From Pullichristensenella sp963930055 (GTDB lineage: Bacteria > Bacillota > Clostridia > Christensenellales > Aristaeellaceae): a DNA stretch of 64,000 nucleotides. The translations under genes and the position numbers were made by a program. Below the pieces are notes generated by a model. That model ran no database searches. It had not been told where the DNA came from and was given only the letters and a program-made list of their open reading frames with translations. Positions 15,901 to 23,753 of the stretch are shown here, in pieces. The DNA lies in contig CAWVKS010000010.1 of assembly GCA_963930055.1 (NCBI GenBank), positions 62,001-126,000 on the forward strand. The letters are read 5' to 3'. Numbering within the stretch: position 1 is the stretch's first letter; each line of letters begins with the position of its first letter.

Positions 15901-18900
15901 CTCTACAACTGGTATGATATCGACACACTGCGCCCCCTGCGCCCGCGCTACGTCTCTTCCGTGGACGGCGGCAACCTCGCCGCCGCGCTGCTGACCTGCG
16001 CCGCCTGGGTGCGCCCGCTGGACGCGCCCCTCGCGCGCCGCCTGCGCGCACTGGCCGAAGGGATGGACTTTGCCTCCCTCTTTGACAAAGGCCGCAAGCT
16101 GTTTTTCATCGGCGCGGACGTGGAAAACGGCCGCCTGAGCGCCTCGCACTACGACCTCCTGGCCTCGGAATCGCGCATCCTCAGCTATGTTTCGATGATG
16201 CTGGGGCAGGTGGGGACAAAGCACTTCCGCGCCCTCGCCCGTCCCTGCGTGCGCCTGGGCAAGGAGCAGGCGCTCGTCTCCTGGAGCGGCACTATGTTTG
16301 AATACCTGATGCCGGAACTGTTTATGCGCTCGCGCCCCGGCACGCTCCTGTATGAAAGCAACCATGCCGTCGCGCGCCTGCAAAGGCGGCTGGGCGCGGC
16401 GCGGCAGCGCCCGTGGGGCGTGAGCGAATCCGGCTACTATGCCTTTGATATGCGCCTGAACTACCAGTACCGCGCCTTTGGCCTGCGCGAAGTGGCGCTG
16501 GGCGGCGGCGCGCGGCAGGGCGTGGTCGCGCCCTACGCCTCGCTGCTGGCGCTGTCTGTCTGCCCTGGCAAGGTAGCGGACAACGTGCTGGCCATGCGCG
16601 AGGCGGGCTGGGCGGGGGAATACGGCTTTTATGAAGCCGCCGACTACACCGGCGCGCGCCCCGGCGAAGGCCCGAAACTGGTCAAAAGCTACATGGCGCA
16701 TCATCAGGGCATGGCGCTGGCGGCGCTGGCCAACGCGCTGGCGGACGACGCCATCTCGAACTGCTTTGAAAACATCCCCGAGGCGCGCGCCCTCTCTTTG
16801 CTGCTGGAGGAAAAGCCCTCCGCCCGCGTGAAGCTGCTCCGGCGGCGCGAGGCGCTTTCGCCCGACAACGCGCGCCATGCCGAGGATCGCGTCTCCCGCC
16901 TGGGACGCGCGGAAAACCGCCTCGTGGACGCGCACCTGCTCTTTGGCGCGGGGGCGACGGCGCTTTTGACCGCCCGCGGCTGCGCCCTCTACGCCCGCGA
17001 GGGCGTCCTGGCCAACCGCTGCTTTGGCGACCTGCTCGACCCCCGCGGCGACGTCCGTCTCACCGCCCGTACGCCGCGCGGTGGGGAGACGGGACTTTTG
17101 CAGGGCCGCGCCCGCTTCGACGCCGGCGGCGCGCGCTACGAAAGCGCCCTGGACGGCGTGGACATCGCCCTGGACGCGACGCTTTCGCCCGAGGATGGGA
17201 CGCTTTTCCACCAGCTGCGCCTGAAAAACGCCGCCCCGGCGGCCCGGGAAGTGGAACTGACGCTCTCTTTCCCCGTGGCGCTCTGTTCCCGCGAGGACTG
17301 CTGGGCGCACCCCGCCTTCCAGAGCCTTTTTGTCTCTTCCGCGCGCATAGGGCAGGGCGCGCTTGCCTTCACGCGCCGGCCGGGCGGGCCGGGGCGCTGT
17401 CCCTGGGCGCTCGCCGCGCTGGCCGCGGGCGGGGAGGTTTCGTGGGAGACCGACCGCGCCCGCTTTGAAGGCCGCGAGGGGCATGCCCCGCGCCCCCTGT
17501 CCGGCACGCTGGGCTGCACGCTCGACCCCTGCGCGGCGCTGCGCCTGCAAGTGCGGCTGGAGGCGGGGGAGACGCGCGACGCGCACTTCGCCATCGCCCT
17601 CGTCGCCCCGGAAGATGTGCGGCGCTGGCGGGAGCGCAACGCCTCGGAGGCCGCGCCGGAGCGCGCCCGCCGCCTCGCCGCCACGCAGGCGCGGGCGATG
17701 CTGGGCTTCGTCGGCCTGGGCGCCGACGCCTACCATCTGCTCGACCGCGCCTCGGCCTTTTTGCTCGACGCCCGCCTTGCCGCCCGCGCCCGCGGGGGCG
17801 ACGCGCCCTCGCATGCCGCGCGCGGCGACCTCTGGGCGCTGGGCGTGAGCGGCGACCTGCCCATCCTCTGCGCGTCCGTGGCCAGCCGCGCCCAATTGCC
17901 CCTGGCGCGCGAGGCTGTGCGCGCCCACGATTTTTACCGCACCATGGGCGTCGAAAGCGACCTCGTGCTCATCAACGACTACGGGAACGACTACGAACAG
18001 CCCGTGCGCGACGCCCTGCGGGACATGATCGCCGCCTCGCACCTGCGCGAGATGGCCGGCGCGCGTGGCGGCGTGCATATGCTCGATGGCGCGCAGCTCA
18101 CGCCCGCCCAACGGGAAACGCTTTCCCACGTCGCGGCGCTGTCCTTCGCGGGCGGCGCGGGTTTCCATGCCCAGCTCCGCGCCCGGCTAGCGGCGCTGGA
18201 GTTTGGCGGCCGCGCCGCCTACCGCCCCATGGAGGCGCGCGCGGTGAAATTGCCGCCCATCCAGCGCGCCCTTTTCAACGGTTATGGCGGCTTTGCGCAG
18301 GAAGGTTACGCCGTCGACGCCTCCGAACCCACCCCCGCCGCCTGGTCGAACGTGCTGGCCGGGGAGAAGATCGGTATGCTCGTCACCGAGCGCGGCGGGG
18401 GCTTCCTCTTTGGCAAAAACAGCCGCCTGGAGCGCCTCACGCCCTTCTACAACGACCCGCTGCGCGAGGGCTGGGGGCTGATGCTCTATCTTGCCGACGA
18501 GCGCAGGGGCACGTATGCGCGCCTCCTGCCCGGCGAAGCGTCCTTCACGCCCTTCCGCGCCATCCACGCGCCGGCCAGCTCCCGCTTTTTGAGCGGCGCG
18601 GACGGCCTGCGCTTTGCAACGGCGCTTTACGTCCGCCCGGACGCGGACGCCCTCGGCGTGGAAGTCGCGGTGCAAAACATCTCCGGCAAGGCCTGCGAGT
18701 GCGCCGTTACCGCCTTCGTCGATTGGCTTCTTGGCGTGGACGCGCGCGACGCCGCGTACCTGCATACCTGGAACGAGGACGGCGCTTGTTTCGCGCGCGG
18801 GGCGATGCCCGGCGTCGCCTATCTTGCCGCCCTCGACGCGCCGGCGGAGGCGGGCGCGGAGCGCGCGTCCTTCCTCGGCCACGGCGGCGTCCAGCGCCCC

Positions 18901-20613
18901 GACGGCCTCTTTGAAAAGCGCGGCGGCAGGAGCGGCTGGGCGCTGAAGGCGCGCCTTGCGCTGGCGGCGGGGGAGGAACGAAAGCTCTGCTTCGCCGTCG
19001 GCTGGGCGGAGGGCCGTGAAGGGGCAATAAAGGCCGTCGAGGCGCTGCGCGCGCGTCCCTCGTCCCTGGCGGAGGCGGAAGAAGCGTGGCGGGAGCGCCT
19101 GCAGGCGCTGCGCGTCGAGACCGGCGACCAAGCGCTCGACCTCCTCTTGCCGTGGCTCGCAAAACAGGCGCTCGACGCCCGCGTCTATGCCCGCGCCGGG
19201 CTCTATCAGGCCGGCGGCGCTTACGGCTTCCGCGACCAGTTGCAGGACATGCTTTTGCTCATGCACTTTGAGCCGGCCCTGGCGCGCGAACACCTCCTTC
19301 TCTGCGCGGCGCGGCAGTTTTCCGCCGGCGACGTCCTCCACTGGTGGCACATGCCCTATACGGGCGTGCGCACGCGCATCTCTGACGACCGCCTCTTTTT
19401 GCCTTACGTGGCGGCGGCCTATGTCCGCCTCACCGGCGACGCGGATGTGCTCCTTGCGCGCGTCCCCTATTTGCGCGACGTCCCCATCCCCGAGGGCAGG
19501 CAGGACTGGTACGGCCCCGCCGAAGCCTCGGAGGAGACGGGCACGCTCCACGACCACTGCATGCGCGCCTTCCGCCTGAGCGCCGGGCTCACCGGTGAAC
19601 ACGGCCTCGCCCTCATGGGCGCGGGCGACTGGAACGACAGCATGGACCGCGTCGGCGCGCGGGGGAAGGGGGAGAGCGTCTGGCTTTCGCAGTTCCTCTC
19701 CGTGGCTGCGTCCCGCTATGCCGAGGTCGCCCCGGACGACGCCGACCGCGCCTGGCTCAACGCTCTTTCGGCGCAGATGAACGCCGCTGTGGAAGAATCC
19801 GGCTGGGACGGGAAGTGGTATCTGCGCGCCTGGGCCGACGACGGCCGCAAATTGGGCGCGTCCACCGCGCCCGCCTGCCGCATCGACGTGATCTGCCAGG
19901 CGTGGGCGGCGCTCTCCGACCTCGATCCCGCGCGCGTCGCCCGGGCGCTGGACGCCGCCTGGGAACAGCTCGTCGATGAAAAGCACGGCCTGGTCAAGCT
20001 GCTCACGCCGCCCTTCGACAAAGACAGCTTCGACCCCGGCTATATCCGCGCCTATCCCCCGGGCGTGCGCGAGAACGGCGGGCAGTACACCCACGGCGCC
20101 TGTTGGCTGCTGCTGGCCTGCATCCACACCGGGCAGGAAGCGCGCGCCCACCGCCTTTTGAAGATGCTCGCGCCCACCAGCCACGCCGCCACCCGCGAGG
20201 ACGCCGACCGCTACCGCGTCGAGCCCTATGTGCTGGCCGGGGACGTCTACGGCGAACCCCCGCACGCGGGGCGCGGCGGCTGGACGTGGTACACCGGCGC
20301 GGCGGGCTGGTACTTCCAGTGCCTGCTGGCGTTGCTGGGCTACGAGCGGCGGGGCGACGAAGTGCGCCTCTGCGCCCTCCTGGGCGACTGGCCGCAGGCG
20401 GCGGTGACGGTGCGCTTCGGAAAGAGCGAATACCGCCTGATCTGCCGCCGCGGCGCGCGCGCCATCACGCTCGACGGCGCGCCCGTGCTCGGCGAGACCA
20501 TCCACATGCAGGACGACGCAAGGGCGCACGAAGCCGTGTTCCCGCCCCGGGAAACGTCCGGCGGTGGAGAAAAAATCGCAAATGATAACATTCCGCAGAT
20601 ATTTTTGCGTTGA
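12916..20613 (+). CDS. Cyclic beta-1,2-glucan synthase (GT84, cyclization and GH94 domains)
   Basis: 2,565 residues, full length for the NdvB/Cgs family. Domain order: a helical N-terminal part; membrane segments near 370-415; a GT84 glycosyltransferase with LDADTR (DXD-like), QPNMELS, GRGNFGGKGVYDVRAF and the RLNRWTRGDWQ acceptor motif (about 570-730); more membrane segments (about 755-900); a middle glycoamylase-like domain (SGTMFEYLMPELFMRSRPG, ESGYYAFDMRLNYQYRAFG) that in characterised enzymes performs cyclization; and a C-terminal GH94 phosphorylase-like domain (YGFRDQLQDML, HWWHMPYTGVRTRISDD, GAGDWNDSMDRVG) that trims chain length. The product would be polymerised from UDP-glucose at the membrane. 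AGGAGG lies about ten bases before the ATG. Confidence 0.93.
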   Translation: MNALARLSGKFHARRAGRELGAGAERDERSLARHMRSLAVQLRVDGFARLTCPASLAAQTQALSREAGDVLRESACATAALQRLHEDARIMEACAAQARLDGGVRLPAVGREPRVLVLMREVVALGDTALSGERLVLALRAFDDVQALTMAELWAAPTALRRALSEAFCHSARAVLARARERRAAERFVEAGEGAPRMGDSPAFFERALQLAVERELPEARARLESRMARLGESGERMIRLEHEAQALLAMRLDNLIGGKRMLDALDWQKCFMELSRTEAELQGDPDGVYPRMDDASRAAVREQVQAISRRLRLGEQAVARQAVAAAKEHAGARGTACWWLYDDEGRAALAARLGFRARLPRLTPDPRGHRLIAAQALCFAALFAAYALIARSWLVLPLGVPLAWSASMLLLGRLSARLARPRRLLKLRPGALDGEGRLLVVVPALLSSARRALELCDGLETLGCLDDDENAAYLLLGDFRDGPAAVESDDEEILSAARARIRAMNARAGREKYFYLHRERSFYAPDQRWMGRERKRGALMALNRLLLDEPGARSAFSAEGAACDRLAGRFSLVATLDADTRALPGSLRALAGALLHPLNRPRVENGARRGYAIVQPNMELSAAAAQNGFIRLFAGTGGVDAYPVSVSNLYQDLSGRGNFGGKGVYDVRAFMEAVEGKLPDGRILSHDLIEGELAGTAFVDDISLYDGFPETFSAYLKRLNRWTRGDWQLLPFLFRRGLSALSRLKLLDNLLRSLALPSLLALLLQGVWFDLRPAFALGVLYAFLDPLTHLFHAKGDLWRRAVAQLAALPSTAAALFDAVARTLFRLAFTKKHMLDWVTSADAAAGGTRVGTACRVGAILCAPGLLTAAWLLPSLALIVLFLLAPGLLRDLQNAPTDAREKLDARQLGALTLLARETWGFFEAYVTERENSLPPDNVQVDPAVGAARRTSPTNIGLYLTACLSARALGFIRDAELRERLTATVETLERMEKWRGQLYNWYDIDTLRPLRPRYVSSVDGGNLAAALLTCAAWVRPLDAPLARRLRALAEGMDFASLFDKGRKLFFIGADVENGRLSASHYDLLASESRILSYVSMMLGQVGTKHFRALARPCVRLGKEQALVSWSGTMFEYLMPELFMRSRPGTLLYESNHAVARLQRRLGAARQRPWGVSESGYYAFDMRLNYQYRAFGLREVALGGGARQGVVAPYASLLALSVCPGKVADNVLAMREAGWAGEYGFYEAADYTGARPGEGPKLVKSYMAHHQGMALAALANALADDAISNCFENIPEARALSLLLEEKPSARVKLLRRREALSPDNARHAEDRVSRLGRAENRLVDAHLLFGAGATALLTARGCALYAREGVLANRCFGDLLDPRGDVRLTARTPRGGETGLLQGRARFDAGGARYESALDGVDIALDATLSPEDGTLFHQLRLKNAAPAAREVELTLSFPVALCSREDCWAHPAFQSLFVSSARIGQGALAFTRRPGGPGRCPWALAALAAGGEVSWETDRARFEGREGHAPRPLSGTLGCTLDPCAALRLQVRLEAGETRDAHFAIALVAPEDVRRWRERNASEAAPERARRLAATQARAMLGFVGLGADAYHLLDRASAFLLDARLAARARGGDAPSHAARGDLWALGVSGDLPILCASVASRAQLPLAREAVRAHDFYRTMGVESDLVLINDYGNDYEQPVRDALRDMIAASHLREMAGARGGVHMLDGAQLTPAQRETLSHVAALSFAGGAGFHAQLRARLAALEFGGRAAYRPMEARAVKLPPIQRALFNGYGGFAQEGYAVDASEPTPAAWSNVLAGEKIGMLVTERGGGFLFGKNSRLERLTPFYNDPLREGWGLMLYLADERRGTYARLLPGEASFTPFRAIHAPASSRFLSGADGLRFATALYVRPDADALGVEVAVQNISGKACECAVTAFVDWLLGVDARDAAYLHTWNEDGACFARGAMPGVAYLAALDAPAEAGAERASFLGHGGVQRPDGLFEKRGGRSGWALKARLALAAGEERKLCFAVGWAEGREGAIKAVEALRARPSSLAEAEEAWRERLQALRVETGDQALDLLLPWLAKQALDARVYARAGLYQAGGAYGFRDQLQDMLLLMHFEPALAREHLLLCAARQFSAGDVLHWWHMPYTGVRTRISDDRLFLPYVAAAYVRLTGDADVLLARVPYLRDVPIPEGRQDWYGPAEASEETGTLHDHCMRAFRLSAGLTGEHGLALMGAGDWNDSMDRVGARGKGESVWLSQFLSVAASRYAEVAPDDADRAWLNALSAQMNAAVEESGWDGKWYLRAWADDGRKLGASTAPACRIDVICQAWAALSDLDPARVARALDAAWEQLVDEKHGLVKLLTPPFDKDSFDPGYIRAYPPGVRENGGQYTHGACWLLLACIHTGQEARAHRLLKMLAPTSHAATREDADRYRVEPYVLAGDVYGEPPHAGRGGWTWYTGAAGWYFQCLLALLGYERRGDEVRLCALLGDWPQAAVTVRFGKSEYRLICRRGARAITLDGAPVLGETIHMQDDARAHEAVFPPRETSGGGEKIANDNIPQIFLR

Positions 20614-20638
20614 CGAACGGGCAAAAACGTGCTATCAT
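20610..20638 (+). promoter_or_regulatory. Sigma-A promoter of the aromatic amino acid operon
   Basis: TTGACG (20610-20615), 17 bases, TATCAT (20633-20638). It overlaps the stop codon of the glucan synthase gene. The start near 20645 would put the leader peptide gene some 22 nt into the transcript. Confidence 0.8.
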
Positions 20639-20666
20639 AAATATAAATTTTTCAGGAGGCGCTGAA

Positions 20667-20750
20667 ATGACCGCCCAGTCCTTTGCACGCGAGGCTTACT
20701 TTTACTTTCGCTTTATCGGCTCGGTCGATAAGGCATGTTGCTGCGCGTAA
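20667..20750 (+). CDS. Phe/Tyr-rich leader peptide of the aromatic operon
   Basis: 27 codons with AGGAGG at 20654-20659, seven bases before the ATG. Codons 11-16 read YFYFRF (20697-20714) and another Phe is at codon 6, so four Phe and two Tyr codons lie in a very short frame. It ends CCCA then TAA at 20748-20750, 21 bases before the terminator. The peptide itself need have no function; translation speed over the Phe/Tyr codons is the sensor in classical ribosome-mediated attenuation. The product downstream is DAHP synthase, which fits. Confidence 0.85.
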   Translation: MTAQSFAREAYFYFRFIGSVDKACCCA

Positions 20751-20807
20751 AAGGACGCAAGAAAAGCATTCCGGCTTTGCAGTACATGCGCTGCAAAGCC
20801 GTTTTTT
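20733..20807 (+). promoter_or_regulatory. Antiterminator/terminator switch of the aromatic attenuator
   Basis: Terminator: CGGCTTTGCAG (20772-20782) pairs with CTGCAAAGCCG (20791-20801), then six T residues. Antiterminator: GCATGT (20733-20738) and CTGC (20741-20744) pair with ACATGC (20784-20789) and GCAG (20779-20782), which removes part of the terminator's 5' arm. A ribosome stalled at the Phe/Tyr codons leaves 20733-20744 free, so the antiterminator forms. A ribosome reaching the stop codon covers it, so the terminator forms. Confidence 0.85.
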
Positions 20808-20843
20808 GTTGGGCCGGCCGCATGGCGCGGGGAGGAGAACACC

Positions 20844-21863
20844 ATGGTCATACTGCTCAAGGATCACGCGGATAAAAGACAGGTGGACAATCTGGTTTCC
20901 TGGCTCAAGTCGATGGGCTTCGACGTGCATATGTCCGTCGGCAGCAACCAGACGCTGCTCGGGCTGATCGGCGACACCTCCACGGTGGACATCGACGTGC
21001 TCAAATCGCTGGAGATCGTCGAAAACGTCAAGCGCATCCAGGAGCCGTACAAAAACGCCAACCGCAAGTTCCACACGGAGGACACGGTGGTGGACTGCGG
21101 CGCGGGGCGCAAGATCGGCGGGGGACACTTCCAGATCATCGCCGGCCCCTGCTCGGTGGAATCCCTGGAACAGATCACCTACGTGGCCAGGCGCGTCAAG
21201 GAGGCGGGCGCGGGCCTTTTGCGCGGCGGCGCCTTCAAGCCGCGCACCTCGCCCTACGCCTTTCAGGGGCTGCACGCCAAGGGCATCGACCTGCTTTTGG
21301 AGGCCAAGCGCGAAACGGGCCTGCCCATCGTCACCGAGATCATGGACGTGGCCACGCTGCCCCTCTTCGAGGACGTGGACGTCATACAAGTCGGCGCGCG
21401 CAACATGCAGAATTTCGAGCTGCTCAAGGAGCTGGGCATGACGAAAAAGCCCATCCTCTTAAAGCGCGGCCTCGCCAACACCATCCAGGAGCTTCTTATG
21501 AGCGCCGAATACATCATGGCCGGCGGCAACCCCAACGTCATCCTCTGCGAGCGCGGTATCCGCACGTTCGAGACGGCCACGCGCAATACGCTCGACCTCT
21601 CGGCGGTGCCGGTGCTCCACAGCCTCACGCACCTGCCCGTGGTGGTCGATCCCAGCCACGCGACCGGCGCGGCCTCGCTGGTGCGGCCCATGGCGCTGGC
21701 GGCGGTGGCAGCGGGCGCGGACGGGCTGATGATCGAGGTGCACAACGACCCGGCGCACGCCAAGTCCGACGGCGCGCAGTCGCTGACGCCCGAGGCGTTT
21801 GACGAAGTCGCCGCCGCCGTGCGGGATGTGCGCAAGGTCGTGCGGGGGGAGGCGGAAGCATGA
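20844..21863 (+). CDS. aroF: 3-deoxy-7-phosphoheptulonate (DAHP) synthase, type I-beta
   Basis: 339 residues. Condenses phosphoenolpyruvate and erythrose 4-phosphate, the first step of the shikimate pathway. Residues 1-70 form an ACT/ferredoxin-like regulatory domain (MVILLKDHADKRQVDNLVSWLKSMGF) as in the Thermotoga-type enzyme, where Phe or Tyr causes inhibition. The TIM barrel follows with AGPCSVES, LLRGGAFKPRTSPYAFQG, QVGARNMQNFELLKELG, LLKRGL and VVDPSHATG. It is the first structural gene after the attenuator, so both enzyme and transcription are probably controlled by aromatic amino acids. It overlaps tyrA by four bases. Confidence 0.95.
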   Translation: MVILLKDHADKRQVDNLVSWLKSMGFDVHMSVGSNQTLLGLIGDTSTVDIDVLKSLEIVENVKRIQEPYKNANRKFHTEDTVVDCGAGRKIGGGHFQIIAGPCSVESLEQITYVARRVKEAGAGLLRGGAFKPRTSPYAFQGLHAKGIDLLLEAKRETGLPIVTEIMDVATLPLFEDVDVIQVGARNMQNFELLKELGMTKKPILLKRGLANTIQELLMSAEYIMAGGNPNVILCERGIRTFETATRNTLDLSAVPVLHSLTHLPVVVDPSHATGAASLVRPMALAAVAAGADGLMIEVHNDPAHAKSDGAQSLTPEAFDEVAAAVRDVRKVVRGEAEA

Positions 21864-22693
21864 ACATCGCCGTCGTCGGCCTGGGGCTCATCGGCGGCTC
21901 CATGGCCAAGGCCATCAAGCGCGCCACGCGCCACACGGTACTGGGCGCGGACGTAAGCGAACCGGCGCTTTTGAAGGCGGAGCTGCTCGGCGCCATCGAC
22001 GCGCGCCTCACGGACGAAGCGCTCGCTACCTGCGATCTGGTCATCGTCGCCCTCTACCCGCGCGATACGGTGGACTACATACTCTCCCACGCCCACCTCT
22101 TCCGCCCCGGCGCGCTGGTGGTGGACTGCGCCGGCGTCAAGCGCTGCGTGTGCGAAGCGCTCTTTGGCGCGCCGGCCCTTGAGCGCGTTACCTTCATGGG
22201 CGGCCATCCCATGGCCGGGCGCGAGTTCTCCGGCTTTGACTACGCCAAGGACGACCTCTTTGAAAACGCCTCGATGATCCTCGTGCCCGCCCCGGGTACG
22301 GACGTCGCCACCGTGCAGCGGGCCAAGGACTTCTTCCTCTCCCTCGGCTTCGGCCGCGTGCGCTTCTCCACGCCCGCCGAACACGACGAGATGATCGCCC
22401 TCACCTCGCAGCTTGCCCACATCGTCTCCAGCGCCTACGTCAAAAGCCCGCTGGCGGCGCGCCACAAGGGCTTTTCCGCCGGCAGTTTCCTTGATATGAC
22501 GCGCGTGGCGCGCCTCAACGAGGATATGTGGACAGAGCTGTTCTTCGACAATGCCGACATGCTCTCCCAGGAACTGGGCGGGCTTATCGAGCGCCTGGAG
22601 GGCTATAAGCTGGCGCTGGACACGCGCGCCACGGTGACGATGAAGCAGCTTCTGCGCGAGGGTCGCGAGGCCAAGGAAGCGCTGGACGAGTAA
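21860..22693 (+). CDS. tyrA: Prephenate dehydrogenase
   Basis: 277 residues. Oxidative decarboxylation of prephenate to 4-hydroxyphenylpyruvate on the way to tyrosine. The N-terminal Rossmann motif GLGLIGGSMAKAI is followed by FMGGHPMAGREFSGFDYAKDDLFENA, the family's active-site region, and a helical C-terminal dimerisation domain (TSQLAHIVSSAYV). There is no ACT domain, so feedback is not expected through that route. ATGA overlap with the DAHP synthase gene. Confidence 0.94.
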   Translation: MNIAVVGLGLIGGSMAKAIKRATRHTVLGADVSEPALLKAELLGAIDARLTDEALATCDLVIVALYPRDTVDYILSHAHLFRPGALVVDCAGVKRCVCEALFGAPALERVTFMGGHPMAGREFSGFDYAKDDLFENASMILVPAPGTDVATVQRAKDFFLSLGFGRVRFSTPAEHDEMIALTSQLAHIVSSAYVKSPLAARHKGFSAGSFLDMTRVARLNEDMWTELFFDNADMLSQELGGLIERLEGYKLALDTRATVTMKQLLREGREAKEALDE

Positions 22694-22706
22694 AGGAGGC
22701 GCGCAT

Positions 22707-23753
22707 ATGCGCACAGTGACGGTCCATTCGGGAAACTACCAGGTGCTCATCGGCCCCGGCCTGCTCAAGGAGGCGGGCGAGCGCGTCGCGCAGGCCGTGC
22801 GCGGCAGGCGCTGCGCCGTGGTCACGGACGACTGTGTAGGCCCGCTCTACGCCAGGGCGCTCGTTTCCTCGCTGGAGGCGGCGGGCATCCGCGCCGACGT
22901 GTTTTCCTTCCCCAACGGCGAACAGAGCAAAACGCTTGCGACTTACGCGCGCGCCGTGGAGTTCTTCGCCGACCGCGAGCTGACGCGCGGGGACTTCGTA
23001 GTGACGCTGGGCGGCGGCGTGGCCGGCGACCTCGGAGGCTTCGCGGCGGCCACCTACATGCGCGGCGTCGACTATGTGCAGGCGCCCACGACGCTGCTCT
23101 CGGCGGTGGATTCCTCGGTCGGCGGCAAGACGGCGGTGGACCTGCCCATGGGCAAAAACCTCGTTGGCGCCTTCCGTCAGCCGAAACTGGTGCTCTGCGA
23201 CACGGATGTCATCGCCAAACTGCCCCGGCCGCTTCTGCGCGACGGCGCGGCGGAGATGGTCAAATACGGCGTCTTGCGCGACGAGAGGCTCTTTCGCGCC
23301 ATGGCCGACGGTTCGTGGAAGGACGACCTGGAAAACGCCATCGCCCGCTGCGTTTCCATCAAGCGCGACTACGTGGACGAGGACGAGCTCGACAACGGCG
23401 CGCGCCAGTTTTTGAACTTCGGCCACACCTTCGGCCACGCCGTGGAAAAGGCCATGGGCTTCACGCTCACCCACGGCCAGTGCGTGGCCATCGGCATGGT
23501 CATGGCCTTCCGCGCCGCCGGCGTGCCCGAGGACGGGCTTGTGCGGGCGCTGGAAAATTGCGGCCTGCCCACGGCCGCCCCCTGCGGCCTCAATGATCTC
23601 TGCGCGGCGGCCATGCTCGATAAAAAGCGCCGCGGCGGCGCGGTGACGCTGGTGTTGCCGGAAAAGGTCGGCAAGTGCGTGCTCCGTCGCGTGCCCGTCG
23701 CCGAACTGCGCGACTGGTTCAAGCGGGGAATGGGGGAGACGGCATGCGCGTGA
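22707..23753 (+). CDS. aroB: 3-dehydroquinate synthase
   Basis: 348 residues. Converts DAHP to 3-dehydroquinate with NAD and a divalent metal. Seen: GGGVAGDLGGFAAATYMRGV, PTTLLSAVDSSVGGKTAVDLP, GKNLVGAF, and the metal-binding EMVKYG and NFGHTFGHAVE histidines. AAAGGAGG precedes the ATG, 13 bases after tyrA. It overlaps aroA by ten bases. Confidence 0.97.
   Translation: MRTVTVHSGNYQVLIGPGLLKEAGERVAQAVRGRRCAVVTDDCVGPLYARALVSSLEAAGIRADVFSFPNGEQSKTLATYARAVEFFADRELTRGDFVVTLGGGVAGDLGGFAAATYMRGVDYVQAPTTLLSAVDSSVGGKTAVDLPMGKNLVGAFRQPKLVLCDTDVIAKLPRPLLRDGAAEMVKYGVLRDERLFRAMADGSWKDDLENAIARCVSIKRDYVDEDELDNGARQFLNFGHTFGHAVEKAMGFTLTHGQCVAIGMVMAFRAAGVPEDGLVRALENCGLPTAAPCGLNDLCAAAMLDKKRRGGAVTLVLPEKVGKCVLRRVPVAELRDWFKRGMGETACA

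Noticed and set aside
13408..20529. Two very long minus-strand frames opposite the glucan synthase gene
   Set aside because: Their composition is Arg/Ala/Gly/His-rich with no motifs, and the plus strand carries an unbroken, well-recognised enzyme.
20667..20807. T-box riboswitch before the aromatic operon
   Set aside because: No T-box bulge sequence or specifier stem is seen, and the short leader contains a peptide frame with the expected ribosome site.
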